Origin: Bacteroidales bacterium
Lineage (GTDB): Bacteria > Bacteroidota > Bacteroidia > Bacteroidales > UBA4417
Assembly: GCA_016707705.1 (NCBI GenBank)
Contig: JADJHD010000006.1
Coordinates: forward strand, 1 to 64,000
DNA length: 64,000 nucleotides
Direction: 5' to 3'
Position 1 is the stretch's first letter. Each line of letters begins with the position of its first letter. A model generated the notes under the pieces. That model saw only the letters and a program-made list of their open reading frames with translations. It ran no database searches and was not told where the DNA came from. Of the stretch, positions 37,503 to 44,880 are shown one piece after another. Made by a program: the position numbers and the translations under genes.

Positions 37503-38069
37503 GAGCATATTGCATGAACTTTTAACAATAAATAGCCTTGAATTGTTAATAATAGCCATTACAAATATTTGAATACCATTTAATTAGAATTCTAATGATA
37601 GATTCCTTCAATTATCAAGGAAAGAAATAGATTTCTGGACTTTGTAAGAAGTATTCATATAAAGAGATGAGTTTTTAAGACTTTTGATTTTAGGCCATTC
37701 ATGTACGTTTGCAAGTGTTATTAGATCAGTGTGATAGGGAGATTCAATTCAAGAAGGAAGTTTCCTATGATTCTCAAAGATATCTTATGACATTGTATTA
37801 TTTAGACAGTTTATAAGTTTTATATATTCATTAAAATTGATTCTGTTTTGAAAATTTGTGATGAAAATAATTTCTACCTTCGCCCTGTGATGACTACTTT
37901 TGATAAGTCTGAAACTGATCTGTATTTCCCATTAAGGCTATGCTGTTTGACAGGTGATTTACAGGTTCAGGTGATAATCAGAATTCAATCAATATGGTTT
38001 GGTTGAATGGCTTAGTCTTCAATTTTGCTTCAAAAGTTTGATCAAGGCTGATCTAAAAAAATATAATAT

Positions 38070-39089
38070 ATGATGAACATAGAATGGAGTACTCTGCCTT
38101 TTGGTTATCTTAAAACCAATTACAATGTAAGGGCTTATTTCCGTGAAGGAGAATGGAGCAAGCTTGAAATTTCCGATTCGGAATATATTCCCATGCACAT
38201 GGCTGCCACTGCTTTGCATTACGGACAGCAGGCCTTTGAAGGATTAAAGGCTTATATGGGAAAAGATGGCCGAATTCGCCTTTTCCGCTGGGAAGAAAAT
38301 GCAAAACGCATGCAGGATTCTGCCAATGGTATTCTGATGGCAGTGCCTCCGACAGAACTGTTCAAGGAAGCTATTACAACTGCTGTAAGGCTGAATAAGG
38401 AATTCGTACCACCCTATGGAACCGGAGCTTCCCTTTATCTGCGTCCTCTGCTTATAGGCAGCGGTCCCAGGGTTGGTGTGAAGCCTGCCGATGAGTATAT
38501 GTTCCTGGTTTTTGTTTCTCCGGTAGGACCTTATTTCAAAGAAGGCTTCAATCCTGTTAGCATTCAGATTGCTCATGATTCTGATCGTGCTGCTCCTCTG
38601 GGAACCGGAAAATACAAAGTGGGTGGTAATTATGCCGCCAGCCTTGCTGCCGGTGAGAAAGCCCATAAGGAAGGATTTGCTTCAGCTTTATTCCTTGATG
38701 CAAGAGAAAAGAAATACATTGATGAGGCTGGTCCTGCTAACTTCTTTGCAATTAAAGGCAACACTTATGTTACTCCGCTCTCTGATTCAATTCTGCCCTC
38801 AATTACCAACAAGAGCCTGATGACCCTGGCTGAGGATATGGGATTAACGGTTGAGCGTCGCAAAATTGCTGTTGAAGAACTCGCCGAATTTGATGAAGTA
38901 GGTGCTTGCGGGACAGCTGCAGTTATTTCTCCTATCCGCCGGATTGTTGACCCTGTCACGGGGATTGAATTCCATTACTGCAAGGATGGGAAAGCTGGTG
39001 AAGTTTCAACCAAACTGTACAAGAAGTTGCTTGGTATCCAGTATGGCGATGAGCCCGATACTCATGACTGGATTACTTTTATTGATTAA
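38070..39089 (+). CDS. ilvE: Branched-chain amino acid aminotransferase
   Basis: The 339-residue class IV PLP-dependent aminotransferase fits the longer BCAT form. It interconverts branched-chain amino acids and 2-oxo acids with glutamate. The PLP-binding lysine lies in GTGKYKVGGNYAAS; other family blocks are ATALHYGQQAFEGLKAY, LYLRPLLIGSG, and DEAGPANFFAI (the E-x-x-x-x-N signature). The start could be either of two adjacent ATG codons (38070 or 38073). It is an isolated plus-strand gene with a shared terminator after it. Confidence 0.96.
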   Translation: MMNIEWSTLPFGYLKTNYNVRAYFREGEWSKLEISDSEYIPMHMAATALHYGQQAFEGLKAYMGKDGRIRLFRWEENAKRMQDSANGILMAVPPTELFKEAITTAVRLNKEFVPPYGTGASLYLRPLLIGSGPRVGVKPADEYMFLVFVSPVGPYFKEGFNPVSIQIAHDSDRAAPLGTGKYKVGGNYAASLAAGEKAHKEGFASALFLDAREKKYIDEAGPANFFAIKGNTYVTPLSDSILPSITNKSLMTLAEDMGLTVERRKIAVEELAEFDEVGACGTAAVISPIRRIVDPVTGIEFHYCKDGKAGEVSTKLYKKLLGIQYGDEPDTHDWITFID

Positions 39090-39137
39090 ACTTGCGATCA
39101 CCCGGTGTTAATCCGGTGGTTTCCTATAGAAATACTT

Positions 39138-39168
39138 AAAAGCAGGTGGTTTAATACTACCTGCTTTT
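39138..39168. terminator. Bidirectional terminator between ilvE and the serine hydrolase
   Basis: A perfect 10-bp stem (AAAAGCAGGT with ACCTGCTTTT) closes an 11-base loop. It has a T run on the plus side, continuing to 39171, and a shorter one on the minus side. It lies between two convergent genes. Confidence 0.85.
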
Positions 39169-39169
39169 T

Positions 39170-40306
39170 TTATTGAAGCAACTCCAAGGCTGCATCGAGG
39201 TATATGTATATATCCTCAGGAATGCCATTTCTCCTGCTGTCGCTTCTTTTGTGACCAAGCCTTACGATAACGGCCTTTTTATCAGGTATCATGAATATGT
39301 ATTGTCCGAGGATTCCTCTGGCATAGTTTATTTTCATCCCTTTGTAATTCAGCATCCAGATCTGGTATCCGTAATAATCGCAGGACTTTCCATGTTCATC
39401 AAGCAGCCAGTTGGCCGGAGATGTGGCTTTGCGAATATATTCAGCTGATAATATCCTGTTTCCATGAAATTCTCCGCTGTCGAGCAACATTTGTCCGATA
39501 CGTGCAAAATCCCTTGCATTGCTGTTGAAGCAGCAATAGGCTTTCTCTGCACCCCCGGCATTATCGAGGCTCCAGAGGGCAGGATGCTCTGCACCCAGTG
39601 GTTTCCAGAGTTTAAGGGATGCATAGTCTGACATATGCATTCCGGAAGCTTTTGAAACAATCATACTGAGTAACTGAGTGTCACAACTCTGATAATTGAA
39701 CACCTTTCCTGCAGGCTCCTTGATTTTAAGTCCGGATACCAGGACTGTCAGGTCTTTCCCATAATAAGCCTGTGTTGTGATTGAGGTAGCACTAGAATAG
39801 GCTTCATCCCACTCCAGTCCGCTGCTCATGGTGAGCAAATCTATAATTCTGATTTTGCCGAATCCGGGGTCCTTCAGTCCATCTAAGTAATTTGTAACGG
39901 GTTCTTCAAGACTTTTGATTTTGCCCTCATCAACAAGACATCCAATTAGCAGGGAAACAATGCTTTTGGCCATTGAAAAGGAACCACTTAAACTTGAATC
40001 AGAGTGATTGTCCCAGTATTCTTCATGACGGATACTGTCATTTTGAATTACAAGGAAAGCTACAGTGCCATAGGCCCTGAAATATTCAAGATAGGATGGG
40101 CTTATTTTTTTCTGATTCAATTCCGGACTAGTGTGCCATGGAATTGATAGCCCTGTTTTTATTTCCCTGTTTGCAAATATTGAATAATCGTCAATGTCAG
40201 GATGCTGGTAAACCAAGGCCTTTTTTAGATAGAAAGGCGTAATAATCCATGCCAATAATAAAATCAGCAACAGGATGGCCATTATCCTGGTCAGCTTAAT
40301 ATTCAT
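39170..40306 (-). CDS. Serine hydrolase of the class C beta-lactamase/penicillin-binding family
   Basis: The 378-residue protein starts with a membrane anchor or uncleaved signal (about 8-27). The catalytic S-x-x-K motif is SMAK in GSFSMAKSIVSLLIG, and the Y-x-(N/S) equivalent is YQS in NYQSCDTQLLS. The block DLLTMSSGLEWDE is typical of the beta-lactamase family (PF00144) esterases and D-peptidases. It probably acts in the envelope on esters or peptides; the substrate is unknown. It starts 10 bp after pyrF, so it may be the tail of that operon. The stop sits directly on the terminator stem. Confidence 0.88.
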   Translation of the reverse strand: MNIKLTRIMAILLLILLLAWIITPFYLKKALVYQHPDIDDYSIFANREIKTGLSIPWHTSPELNQKKISPSYLEYFRAYGTVAFLVIQNDSIRHEEYWDNHSDSSLSGSFSMAKSIVSLLIGCLVDEGKIKSLEEPVTNYLDGLKDPGFGKIRIIDLLTMSSGLEWDEAYSSATSITTQAYYGKDLTVLVSGLKIKEPAGKVFNYQSCDTQLLSMIVSKASGMHMSDYASLKLWKPLGAEHPALWSLDNAGGAEKAYCCFNSNARDFARIGQMLLDSGEFHGNRILSAEYIRKATSPANWLLDEHGKSCDYYGYQIWMLNYKGMKINYARGILGQYIFMIPDKKAVIVRLGHKRSDSRRNGIPEDIYIYLDAALELLQ

Positions 40307-40316
40307 GGGGGAAAGA

Positions 40317-41164
40317 TTAATCCTTGATGAGTGAGTGCTGCAACAACAGGTTTTTCATTTCCTGTTGCATACTGAATGCTTCTTCTGCAGCTTTTTCAGC
40401 AAAATCAGTTCCCTTAGAAGCAAACAGAATTGATCGCGATGCATTTACCAATAAGCCACAATACTTGTTCATGCCATATTTGGCTACTTCCTGCAGACTT
40501 CCACCCTGAGCTCCAACACCCGGAACAAGAAGGAAATGATCCGGGACCAGTTTCCTGACATCAGCCAGCATTTCAGCTCTGGTGGCACCAACAACATACA
40601 TGATATTATCAGTGCTTCCCATGTTTGTGAAGTCTTCAAAACTTTTGAATAAAGAGGCTGGTTTTCATTGCTTCCAATAAACTGAAAATCATCGGCTCCC
40701 TTATTGGAGGTAAGTGCAAGAATGATTGCCCATTTGCCCGGGAATTCAAGGAAAGGTTTTACAGAATCCTCGCCCATATATGGGGCAACAGTAATGGCGT
40801 CGAAGCTGTAGCCAGAGGATTGTTTGTCGAAAACCGCCTTTGCATACTGAGTGGAAGTGTTTCTAATGTCACTATGTTTTGTATCGGCGATAGTGAAGAC
40901 TTCATCGCTGAATTGCTCAAGGTACTGCATGGTCTTCAACAGACTATTCATTCCACTAATTCCCCTGCTCTCATAGAAAGCGAGATTGGGCTTATAAGCT
41001 ACTGCATATTCTTTGGTAGCATCGATAATGGCTTTGTTAAACTCAAAAACGGGATCTTCGGATTCCAGAAGATGCGAAGGGATTTTTTGTATATCAGAAT
41101 CAAGTCCTACGCAGAGGAAAGATCTTTTCTTGCAAATCAGTTCGAAGAGTTGTTTTTGATCCAT
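40317..41164 (-). CDS. pyrF: Orotidine 5'-phosphate decarboxylase (type 2), frameshifted
   Basis: The enzyme makes UMP from OMP. The first frame (from 41164, MDQKQLFELICKKRSFLCVG) includes the catalytic block FTIADTKHSDI (D-x-K-x-x-D type) and runs to LKTSQTW. Homology then continues in another frame with GSTDNIMYVVGATRAEM to the stop at 40317. Adding one G to the G3 run (C3 at 40618-40620), giving TGG-GGA-AGC, rejoins them as W-G-S-T-D-N and gives a normal protein of about 282 residues. As pyrF is a housekeeping gene, a one-base sequence error is the simplest reading. It follows prfA in the order often seen in Bacteroidota. Confidence 0.93.
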
Positions 41165-41537
41165 GGTTGTGTTTCGGGTTGCGGATTTCGGGTTGCGGAT
41201 TTCTGATTTCGGATTTCTGATTTCGGATTTCTGATTATTTAATTATTTGATATTTAATAGTATGCTTCAGTTCTTGAAAAATTGAAAGGAGCAGACCTGT
41301 TTTTCTAGCATTTTCGCATCTCCATCCGTCAGCAGGCGGACTCCGCTTCGCTTCGCATCTCCTTCCGCCAGTAAGCGAACTCCAACTACCCCTTTCTTTT
41401 ATCTTTTATCGTTTGCCCTTTATCTTTTATCGTTTGCCTTTTATCTTTTATCTTTTTCCTTTTATCTTTTATCCTTCTCCTTTTATCTTTTTCCGCCAGC
41501 TGGCGGATTGTCTTTTTCCTTTTATCTTTTATCTTCT
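41165..41537. repeat. Low-complexity and REP-like repeat region between prfA and pyrF
   Basis: Three parts are visible. CGGATTTCTGATTT occurs three times in tandem (41196-41237, last base varied), preceded by GGGTTGCGGATTTC copies. A GC-rich element at about 41320-41380 reads CATCTCCATCCGTC and GGCGGACTCCGCTTCGCTT, the reverse complement of the 34-kb repeats. A pyrimidine tract at 41391-41537 repeats CTTTTATCTTTTATC many times and encloses CCGCCAGCTGGCGG (41492-41505). No gene is present. Confidence 0.85.
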
Positions 41538-42608
41538 TTATTCCGCTGCTGCCTTCAATCTTTCTGCATTTTCAGCGAGCTGAAGGGCATCGATGATTTC
41601 CTGAATACCACCATCCATGAATGTGGATAGGTTGTACATGGTCATGTTGATGCGATGATCGGTTACGCGGCTTTGTGGGTAATTGTAGGTCCTAACCTTT
41701 GCTGAGCGGTCACCGGAAGATACCATGGTTTTCCTTTTCTTTGAGATTTCATCAAGGTATTTCTGATATTCCCTTTCAAAGATGCGGGTTCTAAGCACAG
41801 TCATCGCCTTTTCAAAATTCTTGATCTGTGATTTCTCATCCTGGATGGCTACAACAATTCCAGTTGGAACGTGAGTGAGTCTAACTGCAGAATAGGTCGT
41901 ATTAACACTTTGTCCGCCAGGTCCTGATGAGCAGTAGGTGTCCTTGCGGATATCACTGGGCTTGAGGTCAACGTCAAATTCATCAGCTTCGGGCAGTACA
42001 GCGATGGTTGCAGCAGAGGTATGAACCCTGCCCTGAGTTTCGGTTGCCGGTACCCTCTGAACCCGATGAACACCAGACTCATATTTCATAATGCCATAAA
42101 CACCCTCACCCTTTACTTCGAGGATGATTTCCTTATATCCACCCATGGTTCCTTCAGCCATGCTGACCAGTTCCATTTTCCAGCCCCTGGTTTCGCAGAA
42201 ACGGGAATACATCCTGTAAAGGTCACCGGCAAAAAGGCTGGCTTCATCGCCACCGGTTCCGGCGCGGATTTCAAGTACTGCGTTCTTGCCATCCTGAGGG
42301 TCGGCAGGAATGAGAAGCAGGCGAATTTCTTCTTCGAGAACGTCCTTCTTTTCAGTCATGCTTTCAAGCTCTTCTCTGGCAAAGGCACGTATTTCCTCGT
42401 CCTTTTCCTCATTGAGCATGACGCGTGCTGCGTCCATGTTTTCTATAAGAGACTTGTATTGTTTATAGGCAGCCTCAACTGGTTGAAGTTCCTTATAATC
42501 CTTGCTCAGGCGAATGTAATTTTTCATGTCCGACATAACTGCCGGATCATGAATCTGCTCTTCTATGCTGATGTATCGGGTATGTATTGCTTCAAGCTTG
42601 TCTAACAT
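41538..42608 (-). CDS. prfA: Peptide chain release factor 1
   Basis: The 356-residue class I release factor recognises UAA/UAG. It shows the catalytic GGQ in SSGPGGQSVNTTYSAVRLTH and the N-terminal coiled coil typical of RF1. The anticodon-like P-x-T tripeptide of RF1 is seen as VPATETQGRVHTS, and the factor is the RF1 rather than RF2 type because it is full length without a programmed frameshift. It is cytoplasmic. It sits between the alpha/beta hydrolase and pyrF in a minus-strand run, with its own promoter box upstream. Confidence 0.96.
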   Translation of the reverse strand: MLDKLEAIHTRYISIEEQIHDPAVMSDMKNYIRLSKDYKELQPVEAAYKQYKSLIENMDAARVMLNEEKDEEIRAFAREELESMTEKKDVLEEEIRLLLIPADPQDGKNAVLEIRAGTGGDEASLFAGDLYRMYSRFCETRGWKMELVSMAEGTMGGYKEIILEVKGEGVYGIMKYESGVHRVQRVPATETQGRVHTSAATIAVLPEADEFDVDLKPSDIRKDTYCSSGPGGQSVNTTYSAVRLTHVPTGIVVAIQDEKSQIKNFEKAMTVLRTRIFEREYQKYLDEISKKRKTMVSSGDRSAKVRTYNYPQSRVTDHRINMTMYNLSTFMDGGIQEIIDALQLAENAERLKAAAE

Positions 42609-42633
42609 ATATTTCTGGGGTAAAAATCTGGTG

Positions 42634-42641
42634 CAAAGGTA
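42634..42641 (-). promoter_or_regulatory. Putative -7 box of prfA
   Basis: The minus-strand sequence is TACCTTTG, an exact TAnnTTTG match 26 bp before the prfA ATG. No clear -33 partner. Confidence 0.45.
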
Positions 42642-42723
42642 GTACTTTCAGCGAGGAATGAAAAGTAAGTTCCGGTCCCGGAAAAGCGGGGCAAAAACAA
42701 AATTGGGAAAGCGAAAGAGAGAG

Positions 42724-43659
42724 TTACCTGAACTGGTTGAGGAAAGTTGTGATTGCCAGGCAGAAATCAGGGTTTAAAGGAATCTTTGGATCATAGTAGG
42801 TCATCAGGTTTTCCTGTCTTGACTCAGGTGCAGTCTTAAGTACATGGTTCATTTGGGGGATCTCCGAGAAAATAGATCCCGGAGCATTCTTGTTCAAATT
42901 TGATGCATCCTCCATAGTTACCTGCAGATCAGTTGTACCCTGAATAATCTGAATTGGGATCTGGAGTTTTGCTATTTCCAGCTGAGGGTCATACTTAAAC
43001 CACGAAATCATATATGGTTGTACCGAAGGGCGAAACAATGCATAGAGCAGGGGGTTTACTTCCTTAACCAGATGGCCATTCTTGAGGCTGTCGATTGAAG
43101 TATAACTGGCAGTTTTGATAGCTTCCGGCTGCGAAGCCAACTGTTCCTTTAAAATAAGATCTGCTGAGCGCCCTGCTCCTGCTATTGAAATGAAACCATC
43201 AGCTTTTGACTTGTTGGCAGCAATCATGCCTATCAGTGAACCTTCACTGTGCCCGGCGACGATAACCTTGCTGAATCTGCCGTCTTTTTTAAGCTTCAAT
43301 ATCCAGGCTGCTGCGTCATCAACATAATTGTCGAATCTTAAATCTTCTTCTGATAAACCAGCATCAGCACTTTCAGCTATTCCACGCTTATCGTATCTGA
43401 CGGATGCAAAGCCATGTGCCTGTAATGTGTCAGCCAGTTGCTTCAGGCTGTTGTTTTTCATTTGTGTGTTGTTCCCGTCGCGGTCGGTTGGACCGGAGCC
43501 AGAGATAATCAAGACAACGGGCATTGGTTTTGCTGCTTCTGGTATTTGCAGACTGCCATAAATAAGCCCTGTTGGAGTAAATAACTCTGTGTTCTCCTGT
43601 GCGCTGGCCCCAAAAATACAAAGGCAGCACAAAGTCAGGATTAAAGTAAATGTTTTCAT
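42724..43659 (-). CDS. Exported alpha/beta hydrolase
   Basis: The 311-residue protein has a signal peptide ending at GASAQ. The oxyanion segment is ISGSGPTDRDGN, the nucleophile elbow is VAGHSEGSLIG (G-H-S-E-G), and the predicted catalytic His is in QMNHVLK with an Asp in GTTDLQV. This combination resembles bacterial dienelactone hydrolase-like or acyl esterases of the S9/BAAT type. Activity on esters or peptides in the periplasm is likely, but the substrate is unknown. It lies between purM and prfA on the same strand. Confidence 0.87.
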   Translation of the reverse strand: MKTFTLILTLCCLCIFGASAQENTELFTPTGLIYGSLQIPEAAKPMPVVLIISGSGPTDRDGNNTQMKNNSLKQLADTLQAHGFASVRYDKRGIAESADAGLSEEDLRFDNYVDDAAAWILKLKKDGRFSKVIVAGHSEGSLIGMIAANKSKADGFISIAGAGRSADLILKEQLASQPEAIKTASYTSIDSLKNGHLVKEVNPLLYALFRPSVQPYMISWFKYDPQLEIAKLQIPIQIIQGTTDLQVTMEDASNLNKNAPGSIFSEIPQMNHVLKTAPESRQENLMTYYDPKIPLNPDFCLAITTFLNQFR

Positions 43660-43698
43660 GCTAATGTTTATAGGATTTCCGGGAACGGAAAAATGGAC

Positions 43699-44865
43699 TT
43701 AGTATTCAATGTGTTCACCTTCGGATAGAATTGTCAGCTTTTTGCCTTTGAAAGTTTCACAGCGGCCAATAATCCTGGCTTCAATTCCGAATGATTCTGA
43801 GATGCTTATCAGTTGGTTTGCAATTGAAGCAGGTACATACAGTTCCATGCGATGACCCATGTTGAACACCTGGTACATTTCCCGCAAAGGTGTGGACGAT
43901 TGCTCCCTTATCATATTGAAAAGGGGAGGGATAGGAAAGAGATTATCCTTAATTATATGAATATCATTGACAAAGTGAAGCACTTTTGTCTGAGCTCCGC
44001 CACTGCAATGAATAATTCCATGAATATCTTTCCTGAATTGCCTCAGCATTTCCCTGATAACAGGAGCATAGGTTCTGGTTGGTGAGAGCACCATCCTTCC
44101 GGCGTCCATGCCCGGCACTTCAGTTTGATCTGTGAGTTTCAGGCCACCGGTATAAACCACTTCTGAGGGTAAAGAGGGATCGTAACTTTCAGGATAGAGT
44201 TTTGCATATTCATTAGAGAATACATCATGGCGGGCAGATGTAAGTCCATTGCTGCCCATGCCTCCGTTATAGCCCTGCTCATAGCTTGATTGACCATAAG
44301 ATGCGAGTCCTACGATCACATCATTTTCCTGAATATGGTTTTCGATGATGTTTTTTCTGGGTATTCTAGCCGTAACCGTACTATCAACAATAACAGTCCT
44401 GACAAGGTCGCCAACATCAGCGGTTTCACCACCAGTGGATTGGATGCCGATACCATTATCGCGTAAGGCTTGCAGGAATTCTTCAGTGCCTTCGATCAGG
44501 GCTTTGATAACCTCGCCCGGAATCAGATTTTTATTTCTGCCAATTGTAGAGGATAGCAGAATATTATCTGTAATGCCAACGCAAAGCAGGTCATCGAGAT
44601 TCATAACCACAGCGTCCTGAGCAATGCCTTTCCAAACCGATAGGTCCCCGGTTTCTTTCCAGTACATGTATGCGAGGGATGACTTGGTCCCGGCACCGTC
44701 GGCATGCATTACAAGACAGTATTCAGGGTCATTGCCCAAAAGGTCAGGGACTACCTTACAAAAAGCATTGGGATAGAGTCCCTTATCGATCTTGCTGATT
44801 GCATTATGCACATCTTCCTTGGCAGCGCTAACGCCCCTCAGGTTGTATTTCAACGAATCTGCCAT
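43699..44865 (-). CDS. purM: Phosphoribosylformylglycinamidine cyclo-ligase (AIR synthase), Bacteroidota type
   Basis: The 388-residue PurM/AIRS-family protein uses ATP to close the imidazole ring in purine biosynthesis. The N-terminus LKYNLRGVSAAKEDVHNAI and the block VMHADGAGTKSSLAY match the divergent, longer PurM of Bacteroidota rather than the E. coli form. The nucleotide region includes MNLDDLLCVGI and GIQSTGGETADVGDLV. It begins 15 bp after the PorE-like gene and is followed by the hydrolase, so it may be co-transcribed with both. Confidence 0.9.
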   Translation of the reverse strand: MADSLKYNLRGVSAAKEDVHNAISKIDKGLYPNAFCKVVPDLLGNDPEYCLVMHADGAGTKSSLAYMYWKETGDLSVWKGIAQDAVVMNLDDLLCVGITDNILLSSTIGRNKNLIPGEVIKALIEGTEEFLQALRDNGIGIQSTGGETADVGDLVRTVIVDSTVTARIPRKNIIENHIQENDVIVGLASYGQSSYEQGYNGGMGSNGLTSARHDVFSNEYAKLYPESYDPSLPSEVVYTGGLKLTDQTEVPGMDAGRMVLSPTRTYAPVIREMLRQFRKDIHGIIHCSGGAQTKVLHFVNDIHIIKDNLFPIPPLFNMIREQSSTPLREMYQVFNMGHRMELYVPASIANQLISISESFGIEARIIGRCETFKGKKLTILSEGEHIEY

Positions 44866-44880
44866 ATAAGCTGAAAGGTA

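Noticed and set aside
9518..41164. Five split genes as pseudogenes
   Set aside because: They include essential or operon-core genes, each joined by one or two bases; sequence error is simpler.
42021..42605. 194-codon plus-strand frame
   Set aside because: Antisense to prfA, whose own frame is unmistakable.
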